Shown here one piece after another: positions 22,694-33,227 of a stretch of DNA of 64,000 nucleotides. This DNA comes from Toxorhynchites rutilus septentrionalis (lineage: Eukaryota; Arthropoda; Insecta; Diptera; Culicidae), in assembly GCF_029784135.1 (NCBI RefSeq), contig NC_073745.1:284390240-284454239 (forward strand). The letters are read 5' to 3'. The notes beneath the pieces are model-generated. The model made no database searches and had not been told where the DNA came from. It worked only from the letters and a program-made list of their open reading frames with translations. Position numbers and translations under genes: made by a program. How positions within the stretch are numbered: position 1 is the first letter of the stretch; every line of letters begins with the position of its first letter.

Positions 22694-24787
22694 GGTTGTG
22701 TCCAAGATACGACCGCATTGTTGACGTAGAACTACGCTGTTATTTTATATAAGTCGCTAGTTTATATGATGATGATGTTGGATTAAAGAGGCTTTTCAGT
22801 TCATTCGCCTCTAAAAAGCTTGTTTATACCTTCGGATATTATTCTATAATTCTGTGAAATTTTCGGAACAACTGCTTAGTAAAATAATCTCTGAAATGTT
22901 TTTTTCATTGTAGAATCAGTTGACGATAATTGATTGATAATTCATTCTTGCCCTCGCAAAACAATACACTAGCTGATCGTATGTCGCAATTTATTTCATG
23001 TCAATGCATTGAAAATTTACCTCGATCGCTATTCCGGTAGCCTTTTTCGCAATTGACATATACTCGGCTACTGTCGATTAAATACATGTTATACCAGCAC
23101 CATTATTCCACATCTCATAACTACATCAATATATCTTTGGCACCGCATGGAAACAACAACAATGATAACACTTGCAAGTATCAAATATCATGCTACATGT
23201 TATTTAGTATTGCCTCAAAGGAATCGCATCTCTAGGCATCGTTCGTGAGCGTAAACCAAGCGCCAAACAAGCGTTGACCATAGCATGTATACAGAGCCAT
23301 ACATTGATGACTTGAAACTACTAGGAAAATAAACACTTCTCATCATTTTGCGCTATTCTCAAAAGAAACGCATGTGTTAATATTACTGGCCTCAAAAAAA
23401 AGTTCCATTACTTTCTCATGCTCGACAGAAGCGCAGCTGTCACCCTTAGTGGAGGAATTTTTGCTACTGGCAAGCGAAACCTAGTGACATACAAAATTCC
23501 AGAACGACATTTACTTTCTCGGTGACTAAACAAGCGAAATAAACTCTTTTTGTTAATATCAACAACCTCGAAAACAGTAGCAATGCTCCATTATGATCAA
23601 TATTAGCGCAAATGCAATCCTAGTTGAAGACAGTTTTGTGACTGGCACGCGAACCTAAATAACATATAACATTCCAGTAAGACATTCAACCTGCTTGGTA
23701 TTCCCCAAATATTTTTTTGAAGCACAACCGTAACGCCTGCTTCGCCATAATGTCAGTTTAATGCATTGATGCATTCTCAAAGGCACCAAAGAAGCCCTTA
23801 TGATGACGGAAAACAAACAATGTTAACTGCTTTGAAAAAGGCTGAATCATGCCACACAGTTTGTACTCTGCTGTAACAGCCATCGATGCGAATTCGCTGA
23901 TGAGTTTGTCAAGAGCGACCGCCTTCACACCACCATCGGGGGAGCTTGATTTTGGTTACTACCTGGGTAACGGCGTTTACATTTTCGACCGACGCGCCGA
24001 AATCGCCTACTTCGCTGTTGATCGATGCGGTGTCACACTCGCGAAGGCTCGGTTCAGTGCGAGCGCTTTTTACTGCACCAACATCGCGTGCATCATTAGC
24101 TGACACTTGTCTCGAAATTTCATTGCCGCTGGCAATGCGTTCGTTTTTTTGCAGAGCTCGAGCCTGCCTTCCTCTTCTTCTTGCTCATCACACACTACGC
24201 GAAGCGTCCAATTTATGACGCGGGAAGAAAAGCACACGATACGAATACCGAATAACGAACAGAAAATGCAAACGACGATATCCAAGTTGGATTACCACTG
24301 ATGGGGACCAATCTTAGATCGAAGCGCAGCGAAAGCAAAGTGAACTGGATTGCTCAACAGTCCGATGCCGAATGAAAGTTTGCCTCAGCGAGATCCACTG
24401 TTTATACTCTAGGCAAGTATTCCCCTTTATTCTTCTTCTCTTCCTTTGTTCACGGAGATTTTAAATCCTACGATTTCCCCTCCGTTGGTCGTCGATAAGT
24501 TGCTCGTTTTTGATATCTCTGTTCGGGAAAGCACACAAATGGACAGAACAAATGTTTGGGAAAATGGAAACGCTTAAAGTTTTCATGCATTTTAACCATT
24601 TACATATCAATGGATTTTAATGTATAGCATATTAAACAAATCTTAGGGATTTGCGATTCGTTTAGTATGTAAATCGCCAAAATCCGTTCACGGCAAAAAT
24701 AGCTATTAACGTTAACTTTATTTCATAAAAACGTGACCTGTTTTCTGATTTGGCACCCTTCATGAAAGACGTAGTTCTACGTCAAAA
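22694..24787. repeat. Repeat A2, about 2.1 kb, bounded by GACGTAG palindromes
   Basis: Starts 'ggttgtgtccaagatacgac', with an imperfect palindrome at 22,723-22,736, and ends in a perfect palindrome GACGTAGTTCTACGTC at 24,768-24,783. It matches A1 up to 24,319. Its last 380 bases (24,405-24,787) match the end of repeat B at 35,090-35,471 and 63,560-63,943, showing that families A and B share a 3' module. An extra block of about 55 bases near 22,762-22,815 is absent from A1. Confidence 0.75.
23752..24205 (-). pseudogene. Gag-like ORF remnant in repeat A2
   Basis: Homologous to 6,131-6,562. Here the start is ATG (MSKKKRKAGSS), but a one-base gain in an A run breaks the frame after about 14 codons, and the remainder is spread over other frames. 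The shared central block (DARDVGAVKS..RTEPSLRECDT) is well preserved between the copies. Function unknown. Confidence 0.4.
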
Positions 24788-27523
24788 AAACAATGTTTAA
24801 TAGTGACTGTCTTCGACCGTGTCTATTTTATTACTTTTCCTTCTTAACAACTTTCTCTTACCAACTAATTATTCGTACAAATTCCTATGGGAGGTGCTTG
24901 GAGTCGTTTTTCGAGAGAGAAAATACAATTAACCAATTGCAATCGAATTGGCTATATATAATCGTAAAATTTGTTTACGCGGAATTTTCGTCGCGTGAAT
25001 AATGAACTGTCGCCACGAGCCACATAGAAACCCGAGCTTATTTTTTTATACTCGCGATACTGGAGTTCGTGTTGGAAAAAGTTAAACCTGGTCAGCGACA
25101 CTGGCTGACGAACAAGACTGTAATATGAGATAAATCGAAGAGGTGGATGTACTCGCGGGCTCGAAATTGGCTGGCGCTTCAGAAAATATAAAAATGTAAG
25201 GAATGTAACTTCCAAGCACCTTTACACAATGTTTGATGATCAGGGGCGCTTCAGAACTACACCGAAACAGCCCTGTCGATACAGAACGTTCCTTTTTTGA
25301 AGGTTTCCCATACAGAGGATCCTTTATTAGACCGCTCCCTTGGGATTTGTCGTACATCGTTCATTGAGTTAACTATAATCCTTCGTAGCAGCTGTGTCGG
25401 TACAATCCGGGATCCGTGCGCTGCCATGGTGAGAAAACCCTGCAATGCGGTAATTTAATACATTCCTGATAGGCAGTTGATACCATTTCCCCACATCGTG
25501 TATCTTAACATGCTAATGTAGTTAATCAAATGGATGCTCAATTGATCTCGCAGTCCCTCGGCCCGTATGTGGGTCGAATATTGATTAGCCCTGTGGTTGG
25601 AAGCGGCACTCGCTTGTCCCAGCTGCAGTGCACTTCCGAAAGATTGGAGCTTCCCCGTGAAAGAGATTATCATTTTATTATGCTTTTATGTACCTTGAAA
25701 ATTGAAATGATGATGCCTTGGAAATTCATGAAAATATGCGCTCCCATCCGCCTTTCGATGGAATCGGATCGGCCCCGGATGTGAGCCGGATTTCTGGCAG
25801 ATTCGCGTGATTGATTTATCGTCTCGGATCATAAAGCGGAATCACTCGCTCGGATGTGGTACTTGGCGGGGTTAAACAACATTCAATTTTCAATCGCGGC
25901 TCAGCTCCTACCACTGAACTGGAGATAATAATACGGTCGATGTATTATCTCCAGTTCAGCCCTTCAGATACCTTCAGATACTCTGTACATAAAGGTCACT
26001 GTCGAATAAAAAAAACTGTACTTATACGGATAGGATCTCAATGATTGACGAATGGCTTGATCTGTTCATTTATTCAATTATGTACGTGAACCAATCACGT
26101 CAATGTAATATGAAATGGAAAATTTTATTTTGATATGACTGAAAGCTCAGAACCAAATATTTTCGTTGTTTATGGTATGAAATTTGTACAGAAATACTCC
26201 ATGGTTTCACCCTTTGAGTAGTTTTCACATTCTCCATCAAATCGTATCGCCGTCGATTTGCAGAGTGTGCGAAAATAACTGTTATTCCATTTCATGAATT
26301 TAAGACAACTCGTAAAGAAAGTTTAAATAGAACCGGCGTCGCTATCTCGCATCATATTTATTCAGTGCGCCACTCTTTCGGATGATCTCCCGTTGGTGAA
26401 AGCAACGCCTGGGATGGAACGAATATGGGAACAAAAACCTAATCATAGGAGATCCGACCGGCTGGCTGGACCGACCGAATCCGTCCGTCTGGTGTTCCAG
26501 ATTTGTTCATTGACATAACAACCGACGGACGGCCGCTGTACAGAGGGGGCAGCCAACCAGTCGATTACCCTCCGCGCTCCCCAAATGCGCTATGCCTAAC
26601 AACAGCAGCAGCAGCAGCAGATGTAAGGGACGATGCGCGATGATGTCCCAAAAGAGTGTGACCGCGAAATGGAACCCCGTTTGACTACAGTCCGGGAATA
26701 CAATCAAAGAGAGAACCGAGGGGAATATGATGATTGTATCACGTTTCGGTCCATAAAAACCTCGTTTCTGGCAGTAAATGAAGGGATCATTTTGGGGTAG
26801 AGAGACATCTCATTTAGACATTCGGAAAATTGGAGAGCAAGAGCCGAATGATTGCTGATAATGCGTCTGCCGAAAGGCTTCCAATGCAAACCATGAAGTT
26901 TTTTTCTTCCTGTAGGGTTGGGTGCGGGGTGTGGTCTGATGCGCTGGTAGAGGAACAGGTGAGGGATATTGCCCATTAGTTTAATTGCGAGTTAATAACT
27001 CCTGGTGGGGGTTTGCGTCTTGGTGTAGTAGAGTATATTAATCCGGTGTAGCAATGAAGACGAGAGAAGCTGAGACATTGGAGTCCAATTTGTTTTATGG
27101 CATTATGGTCCCATTCATTTGTTTACGGATGTAATGACCGAGTAAGCTTCGTGATTGAAGTGTGAAATGATAATGAAATCTTAAGGAATCTCTATCGAAT
27201 CGTTTTCATCAGAATATAGTTATTGGTAGCTACGTGATATGGTAGGCTCATTTGTATGATCAAAGGATAGAAAGAGACTTTATGCTGGATTGAAACATAA
27301 GAGCATTGCTAAGAGGAATGTGCCAGAAAAATCGTGCATAACCTTCTGCAATTTGAATGAAAATTTTATTTCATTTTCGATGCAGGAGATGATATTTTTC
27401 CAAAGTTCAATGTACCATTATGATTGAAGACTAATTTTTCGAAAGAGTGTTCGTGTATTCACATTCCCAACAAGGTGAGACGATATGCTCTCGTCCAAAC
27501 TACATTTTACATTCCCCCATATT
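24788..27523. other. Longest little-repeated stretch; no gene recognised
   Basis: No similarity to other parts of the window was noticed. It holds a perfect 17-bp inverted repeat (25,914-25,959) and a (CAG)n run at 26,601-26,620. Frames of 60-90 codons on both strands carry no known motif. It could be the host sequence into which the flanking elements inserted. Confidence 0.45.
25914..25959. repeat. Perfect 17-bp inverted repeat with 12-base loop
   Basis: Arm CTGAACTGGAGATAATA at 25,914-25,930 and its exact reverse complement at 25,943-25,959, with loop 'atacggtcgatg'. Pairing stops cleanly at both ends. It could form a cruciform or RNA hairpin; too short for a typical animal pre-miRNA. Confidence 0.85.
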
Positions 27524-28231
27524 TTTTGACGTGAGATTACGCCTTTCGGGAACATATTGGGGTACAAATTGAAAATCAAAAATCGAGCACATCGTGAAAA
27601 TTGTCCAATTTCAAACGCTTATTGCTCAGTCATTTCATGATGTATTGATGAAATTTTTACGTCAATCGATTTCGGCACTCCATAACAATTTTTTATATTG
27701 AAGAAAATAATATATGTCAATTGAACAATTGAAAAATCTCAACCCCTATCCTAACGGAAAATACCCACTTCTGATTGGTCGAAACTGACGACACATGCGG
27801 CGGGTCCCTAACAGAGACATCAAAACCAAGCAGCCTAGGGAAAATTGGCATTGCAAATACATGAAAGTAGGGGGAGCTTTTGTTCCTAACGAAATGTATT
27901 CCCTAACACAGACATCAAAACCATGCTGCCTGGGAGAAATCGGCATTGCAGCTCTTGCTCTTGCTTCCACCGAAATCTTCTCGTCTAGGATCACAGAGGG
28001 AGATTCTCATCATATCTCATTCCACTTCGGTATCCTTTATCTGATACTCACCATCAAACGACTGTTTACCATCCTTCTGTCATTATCACTCGGTAAACAC
28101 TGGTGGAGTGAACAAATAATAACCAAATCATTATCAAAGATTTTAACGATGTAATTCTTCGCATATCCAAAATCAACGGATAGCCTAACGGAATCCTACG
28201 TTAATTATGCGGTCGTATCTCGGAAACAACC
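27524..28231. repeat. Repeat C1, about 0.7 kb
   Basis: Begins with a degenerate palindrome GACGTGAGATTACGCC at 27,528 and ends with 'ctacgttaattatgcggtcg' and 'tatctcggaaacaacc', the inverted form of the repeat A end. It matches C2 (59,898-62,232), which carries extra sequence in the middle. It includes two units of a roughly 105-bp tandem repeat (27,800-27,955). Confidence 0.7.
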
Positions 28232-28602
28232 CTACTGTGAATTTTTTTTCTTGCTTCAAATGCTGAAATCTCAAATTTGTGCGCAATACCATGTTTTTTT
28301 TTACTGTTCAAAATATGGCATACTGACGTTTTTTGGCAATTTTTCGGAAGAGAGTACCGTTTTGTCTCATATTCCGAACACTTCATTTTTAAATGTAAAT
28401 TTACTAAACTTTTATGTTATAAAAGGACGGGTGGGTAATGTCGGGGACATAACCGGAGTGACGTAGGACTATACAAAGGGGACAGCTTTTGTTAAATATA
28501 TATTTTAAATATATTGTTTTATTTTCTTCTCCTACGTGAATACCTACCTATCTACCTGAAAAATGAATTAGTTTACTGTTTACTCTTTATGAATATGTTG
28601 AT

Positions 28603-28618
28603 GGTTCTCAAAAGAACC
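28603..28618 (-). terminator. Histone-type 3' stem-loop (H2A copy 1)
   Basis: Minus strand GGTTCTTTTGAGAACC: a 6-bp stem with a 4-base T-rich loop preceded by 'ccaaa'. Replication-dependent histone mRNAs end with such a stem-loop (consensus GGYYYTTTYNARRRCC-like) instead of a poly(A) tail. The mirror copy at 33,031 reads GGTTCTTTTCAGAACC. Confidence 0.7.
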
Positions 28619-28639
28619 TTTGGTGTTGTGTTTTTGTTA

Positions 28640-29060
28640 TCACTCGATATTCCCATCTTGTTCGGTTAAACCTTCCTGTTTAGCTATTGCGTTTGCCACT
28701 CGCCACAGCTTTCACAATTGGAAAATTTCTTCCCATCCAGCTTGTGACATTTTGTTCAGTAAATTACATTTAATGCGACTTTGCCACTCACTGAAACTAA
28801 TTGTTGCCTTGCCGAACCGAAGCTGCTCTGTTCTTGATGCGTGTTTTCTGATTGTCGTAAGCAGCTTTGCAAGCCAACTCGAGCACTCCGACGGCCGAAA
28901 CTCTATAATCGCTGTTAGGTATACTGGTGCTCCGGCACCAATCCGTTCGGCCTAGTTACCCTTGCGGAGCAATCAGTGAATGCGGCCAACAGGGAACTGG
29001 AGATCTGCACGGTTCGAGTGAGACTTTGCCTTTCCCTTAACTTGTCCTCCTTTGTTACGT
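28640..29060 (-). pseudogene. Histone H2A pseudogene, copy 1
   Basis: Minus strand translation gives [20 protein letters not shown], then VGRIH, LLRKGN, AERIGAGAPVYL with stops after RIH and RKGN, and after a frameshift VLELACKAAYDNQKTRI. This follows the H2A N-tail, alpha-1, L1 and alpha-2/3 regions in order. The start ATG is lost (sequence begins at the GKGG region). A TATAAA (complement of 29,137-29,142) lies about 80 bases upstream, and a histone stem-loop follows at 28,603. It is the least reduced of the four copies in the RIH..RKGN part but carries several stops, so it cannot make H2A. Confidence 0.85.
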
Positions 29061-29136
29061 CCACGATGTCGATGCCGTACAACCACACGGGTTTACGGTT
29101 TGAAAGAAAATAAGATATTTTTTGGGGTCCGCGTGT

Positions 29137-29142
29137 TTTATA
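29137..29142 (-). promoter_or_regulatory. TATA box of H2A copy 1
   Basis: TATAAA on the minus strand within 'ctagcgc/ctagagtataaaacac'-type context. The same promoter context precedes copy 4 at 31,897, so promoter and coding parts have moved together. Confidence 0.55.
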
Positions 29143-29322
29143 CTCTAGCGCAATTTAAGAATTGGTGAAAATCAATAAGTTGTTCAACTGCCAAATTCAC
29201 ATACTCATCATATCCTGGCAAACAAACTATGAAAAAATCAATTTGTGTTTTATTATTATTTTGGATAATGTTTTAGAAAGCATTGAACTGTATTTCCTAA
29301 ACTCTTTTTTGGAAGGTTTAAT

Positions 29323-29338
29323 GGCCCTGAAAAGCGCC
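29323..29338 (-). terminator. Histone-type 3' stem-loop (H2A copy 2)
   Basis: Minus strand GGCGCTTTTCAGGGCC. The stem has one mismatch (G opposite G) relative to a perfect GGCCCT/AGGGCC stem. Identical sequences end copies 3 and 4. Confidence 0.75.
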
Positions 29339-29399
29339 TTGTTTTATGGAATGGTTCCAATTTAGAAAACTTAGTACTCGTGGTTTTGAAAAAAACCAT

Positions 29400-29781
29400 T
29401 TCGAACGCCCTCGATGCCGCCTTGTTCTGGATTTGCCACCAAAGCAGTTTGTATAAAGAAGAAACTTTTTTCTTCTGCTACCTGATGCCGTTTTGCGATT
29501 GCGTTTGCCACTCGCCACTCGCTGCAACTGCCTGTTGTCTTGATGTCCACCGAACCGAATGTGTTCTGTTCCGAATGGGGGTTTTCTTATCGTCGCGAGC
29601 AGCTTTGCCAGCTAACTCGATCACTTCGGCGGCCGAAACTATATAACGCCGGCTAGGTGGACTGGTGCACTGGTACTAACGCGCTAGGCCTAGCTACCCT
29701 TGCGGGGAACTCCAGATCAACACGGTTCGAGCGGGATTTTGCCTTTCCCTTCACTTTTCCTCCTTTACCATGTCCAGACAT
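29400..29781 (-). pseudogene. Histone H2A pseudogene, copy 2
   Basis: Starts with ATG at 29,781 and reads [20 protein letters not shown], the H2A N-terminal tail with one change (H for R at position 4). The RIHRLL segment is deleted; RKGS..A..RV and APVHLAGVI follow with stops, then a frame change gives AEVIELAGKAARDDKKT, matching the alpha-3/alpha-C region. The 3' third no longer resembles H2A. The 5' leader 'catcaacaaaccaacccaag' is shared with copy 3. Broken by a deletion, stops and frameshifts. Confidence 0.85.
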
Positions 29782-29849
29782 GGCTGCTTGGGTTGGTTTG
29801 TTGATGTGTTGTGATGCGAACCGATGTGGTGTACGGTTTGAATGAGGAT

Positions 29850-29990
29850 GATCGTTACGGAAGGAAGGAAGGTATTGTATTATAGAGACTTTAAACTTTG
29901 GCAGTTCATTCGTCTCTAGCCTTGAGAAAGGCCCTTTGAAAACTCTACTCTACTCTACTTCAGCGCTAGCACTCGATCCCTCGCCGTCCA
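29850..29990. repeat. Short dispersed-repeat insert in the left arm
   Basis: Holds 'gagactttaaactttggcag' and 'ttcattcgtctctagcc' words that resemble 22,775-22,815 and 35,125-35,160, followed by a (CTCTA)-type run at 29,940-29,956. It has no counterpart in the right arm, so it entered after the inverted duplication formed. Confidence 0.4.
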
Positions 29991-30131
29991 GCTCGTCCAG
30001 CAACGATGTTGTCCAGTCGGTGTCCACACAAAGAATGATCGTTACGGCAGCGGAGCGGGGATTTTTAAGCTGACTGGCTGGCTCGAGAATTACGCATGTG
30101 TGAGACTGCGACCAATGTTTCGTTCATTTTT

Positions 30132-30489
30132 GACGTAGGACTACGTCTAACCGGAAGATATAGGGGGTGAAATGGAAATCTAGGCACTGAACAAGTAGGA
30201 AAAAATGCAAGATTTGGAACGCTTATAACTCGAGCATTTCTCAATAGATCGCAAAGGTTTTTGCATCAATTGATAGGAAATATATCTACGCATCTATCAT
30301 AATGAATAACATTTCATTTTTCTTGAGATAAATAATTGAATAATTGTGAAATATCAAGCATTGTCCAAATACACTATGTGCCCATTTTTGATTGGTCCAT
30401 TTTGTGCTCCTCAAATCGTACCGACCAAAACGGGCAACCAGAGCAGCAGCGAAATAGAATGAAGCACGATTGGAAAGGAAAAAGAAAAA
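30132..30489. repeat. Centre of the histone-derived block, GACGTAG element end
   Basis: Opens with the perfect palindrome GACGTAGGACTACGTC (30,132-30,147) and 'taaccgg', and continues for about 340 bases. The same sequence appears inverted at 33,228-33,581 and, more diverged, inverted at 54,240-54,464 inside the Tc1 element. No coding sequence. Confidence 0.75.
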
Positions 30490-30649
30490 AATGAGGGAAA
30501 CATTGGTCGCAGTCTCACACATGCGTAATTCTCGAGCCAGCCAGTCAGCTTAAAAATCCCCTCTCCGCTGCCGTAACGATCATTCTCATCCGAACCGTAC
30601 ACCACATCGTTTCGCATCACCTCACATCAACAAACCAACACAAGCAGCC

Positions 30650-31090
30650 ATGGTTGGATATGGCAAAGGAGGAAAAGAGAAGGGAAAGGCAAAATCTCGC
30701 TCGAACCGTGGTGGTCTGCAATTTCCCGTAGGTGTATCCGCCAATTGCACCGGAAAAGGTAGCTAGGTCGAGCGCGTTAGTACCTGTGTACCAGTCCACC
30801 TAGCCGGCGTTATATAGTTTCGGCCGCCGGAGTGATCGAGTTAGCTGGCAAAGCTGCTCGCGACGATAAGAAAACCTGCGCTCGGAACATAACACATTCG
30901 GTTCGGCGGACATCAAGACAACAGGCAGTTGCAGCGAATGGCGAGTGACAAACGCAATCGCTAAACGGCATCAGGTAGCAGAAGAAAAAAGTTTGTTCTT
31001 TATACAAACTGCTTTGGTGGCAAATCCAGAACAAGACGGCATCGAAGGCGTTCGAAATGGTTTTTTTCAAAACCACGAGTACTAAGTTTT
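30650..31090 (+). pseudogene. Histone H2A pseudogene, copy 3
   Basis: ATG at 30,650 reads [20 protein letters not shown], then GGLQFPVG before the RIHRLL region, which is replaced. ERVSTCVPVHLAGVI follows with stops, and a frame change gives IELAGKAARDDKK-like codons as in copy 2. The leader before the ATG (30,540-30,649) mirrors copy 2. A histone stem-loop closes it at 31,118-31,133. The tail between about 30,880 and 31,100 has lost resemblance to H2A. Confidence 0.82.
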
Positions 31091-31117
31091 CTAAATTGGA
31101 ACCATTCCATAAAACAA

Positions 31118-31133
31118 GGCGCTTTTCAGGGCC
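31118..31133 (+). terminator. Histone-type 3' stem-loop (H2A copy 3)
   Basis: GGCGCTTTTCAGGGCC preceded by 'aaaacaa'. Same sequence as in copies 2 and 4. Confidence 0.75.
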
Positions 31134-31719
31134 ATTAAACCTTCCAAAAAAGAGTTTAGGAAATAAAGTTCAATGCTTTCTAAAACATTATCCAAAATAA
31201 TAATAAAACACAAATTGATGTTTTCATAATTTGTTTGCCAGGATTTGATGAGTATGTGAATTTGGCAGTTGTTCTGAGCTTATTGATAGTTGGGGACTTT
31301 CCTGATTATTCAATTTTCACCAATTCTTAAATTGTTTCCAGATTGAAAGTACAGTAATCTACAATTAGTTCGACATTTAGCTAATTGGACGGACATGTAA
31401 TGTGACTTATTTAGTTGGACATTTTTGTAAACATAGAGATCCAAATTATGATCCCACATTGAAAGTCGACACTGTACCACTGTCATCGCAAATGTTCAAT
31501 TACAGGTTAAAATTACCTCCAACCCGACACTGAGTAGTGGTAATGCGACGTGTCATTGAATGTAATATACTGTAAAATATGTCACAAGCTGGATGGGAAG
31601 AAATTTTCCAACTGTGAAAGCTGTGGCGAGTGACAACAAATCGCTAAACAGGAAGGTTTAGTCGAACAAGATGGGGATATCGAGTGATAACAAAACAATA
31701 AACTCTTTAGACTTTTTGT
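31134..31719 (+). repeat. Post-H2A segment, repeated after copy 4
   Basis: This block (poly(A)-poor, 'ggaaataaagttcaatgc' near its start) recurs almost unchanged at 32,456-33,015. Part of it (31,590-31,670, 'cacaagctggatgggaagaa') also occurs in copy 1 next to its H2A tail. It may include remains of the H2A C-terminus, but this is too degraded to claim. Confidence 0.6.
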
Positions 31720-31736
31720 GATCCTGAAAAGGATCC
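31720..31736 (-). terminator. Isolated histone-type 3' stem-loop
   Basis: Minus strand GGATCCTTTTCAGGATC followed by ACAAAAAG: a 6-bp stem GATCCT/AGGATC with loop TTTC. Its sequence differs from the stem-loops of the four H2A copies, so it came from another histone gene copy, of which no coding part is recognised nearby. Confidence 0.65.
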
Positions 31737-31896
31737 TTTTTAGTCTGTATGTGAATCCAACGAGCGAACAAATCGTAATGAATGTATTTTTTTTGCCATC
31801 GCTCCCTTTTAACGCTCATTCGTTCGTCTCGTTGGACCCGCCCCTTTGGCTGAGTCTGCCGATTTGTCTCTATCCTGTGAGTGTGTACCGCTAGAG

Positions 31897-31902
31897 TATA
31901 AA
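31897..31902 (+). promoter_or_regulatory. TATA box of H2A copy 4
   Basis: TATAAA in 'gctagagtataaaacacgcg', the same context as upstream of copy 1, about 85 bases before the H2A-like coding sequence. Confidence 0.55.
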
Positions 31903-31984
31903 ACACGCGGACCCCAAAAAAATATCTTATTTTCTTTCAAACCGTAAACCCGTGTGGTTGTACGGCATCGGCATCGTGTACTCA

Positions 31985-32410
31985 ACAAAGGAGGAAAAGA
32001 GAAGGGAAAGGCAAAATCTCGCTCGAACCGTGGTGGTCTGCAATTTCCCGTAGGTGTATCCGCCAATTGCACCGGAAAAGGTAGCTAGGTCGAGCGCGTT
32101 AGTACCTGTGTACCAGTCCACCTAGCCGGCGTTATATAGTTTCGGCCGCCGGAGTGATCGAGTTAGCTGGCAAAGCTGCTCGCGACGATAAGAAAACCTG
32201 CGTTCGGAACATAACACATTCGGTTCGGCGGACATCAAGACAACAGGCAGTTGTAGCAAATGGCGAGTGGCAAACGCAATCGCAAATCGGCATCAGGTAG
32301 CAGAAGAAAAAAGTTTGTTCTTTATACAAACTGCTTTGGTGGCAAATCCAGAACAAGGCGGCATCGAAGGCGTTCGAAATGGTTTTTTTCAAAACCACGA
32401 GTACTAAGTT
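31985..32410 (+). pseudogene. Histone H2A pseudogene, copy 4
   Basis: Lacks the start codon; begins at the [17 protein letters not shown] part of the N-tail and then follows copy 3 nearly base for base, including the replaced RIHRLL segment and the stops. The upstream region is not that of copy 3 but that of copy 1, so copy 4 combines a copy 1-type promoter with a copy 3-type body. Confidence 0.82.
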
Positions 32411-32439
32411 TTCTAAATTGGAACCATTCCATAAAACAA

Positions 32440-32455
32440 GGCGCTTTTCAGGGCC
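32440..32455 (+). terminator. Histone-type 3' stem-loop (H2A copy 4)
   Basis: GGCGCTTTTCAGGGCC, identical to copies 2 and 3. Confidence 0.75.
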
Positions 32456-33030
32456 ATTAAACCTTCCAAAAAAGAGTTTAGGAAATAAAGTTCAATGCTT
32501 TTTAAAACATTATCCAAAATAATAATAAAACACAAATTGATGTTTTCATAATTTGTTTGCCAGGATTTGATGAGTATGTGAATTTGGCAGTTGTTCTGAG
32601 CTTATTGATAGTTGGGGACTTTCCTGATTATTCAATTTTCACCAATTCTTAAATTGTTTCCAGATTGAAAGTACAGTAATCTACAATTAATTCGACATTT
32701 AGCTAATTGGACGGACATGTAATGTGACTTATTTAGTTGGACATTTTTGTAAACATAGAGATCCAAATTATGATCCCACATTGAAAGTCGACACTGTACC
32801 ACTGTCATCGCAAATGTTCAATTACAGGTTAAAATTACCTCCAATCCGGCACTGAGTGGTGGTAATGCGACGTGCCATTGAATGTAATTTACTGTAAAAT
32901 ATGTCACAAGCTGGATGGGGAGAAATTTTCCAACTGTGAAAGCTGTGGCGAGTGACAACAAATCGCTAAACAGGAAGGTTTAGCCAAACACGATGGGAAT
33001 ATCGAGTGATAACAAAAACACAACACCAAA

Positions 33031-33046
33031 GGTTCTTTTCAGAACC
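33031..33046 (+). terminator. Histone-type 3' stem-loop, right end of the block
   Basis: GGTTCTTTTCAGAACC, a perfect GGTTCT/AGAACC stem with loop TTTC. It mirrors 28,603-28,618. Confidence 0.72.
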
Positions 33047-33227
33047 ATTAACATATTCATAAAGAGTAAACAGTAAACTAATCCATTTTTCAGGTAGATA
33101 GGTAGGTATTCACGTAGGTGAAGAAAATAAAACAATATATTTAAAATATATATTTAACAAAAGCTGTCCCCTTTGCATAGTCCTACGTCACTCCGGTTAT
33201 GTCCCCGACATTACCCACCCGTCTTTT

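Larger units (their letters stand above)
28425..33226. repeat. Inverted duplication carrying histone H2A-derived sequence
   Basis: The outer ends 'gacgggtgggtaatgtcggg' (28,429) and its reverse complement (ending 33,223) start arms that run inward. The left arm (to about 30,120) holds H2A copies 1 and 2 on the minus strand; the right arm (from about 30,490) holds copies 3 and 4 on the plus strand. Order and flanks are mirrored; the right arm is longer because about 550 bases after copy 3 are repeated after copy 4. The centre (30,132-30,489) starts with a perfect GACGTAGGACTACGTC palindrome and is itself inverted at 33,228-33,581. Confidence 0.8.

Noticed and set aside
26601..26620. Polyglutamine coding exon
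   Set aside because: The (CAG) run is short and not in a long open frame; treated as a microsatellite.
29380..29646. 88-codon frame on the strand opposite H2A copy 2, with equivalents at 30,810-31,076 and 32,132-32,398
   Set aside because: It recurs only because the pseudogene recurs; antisense shadow of H2A-derived sequence.
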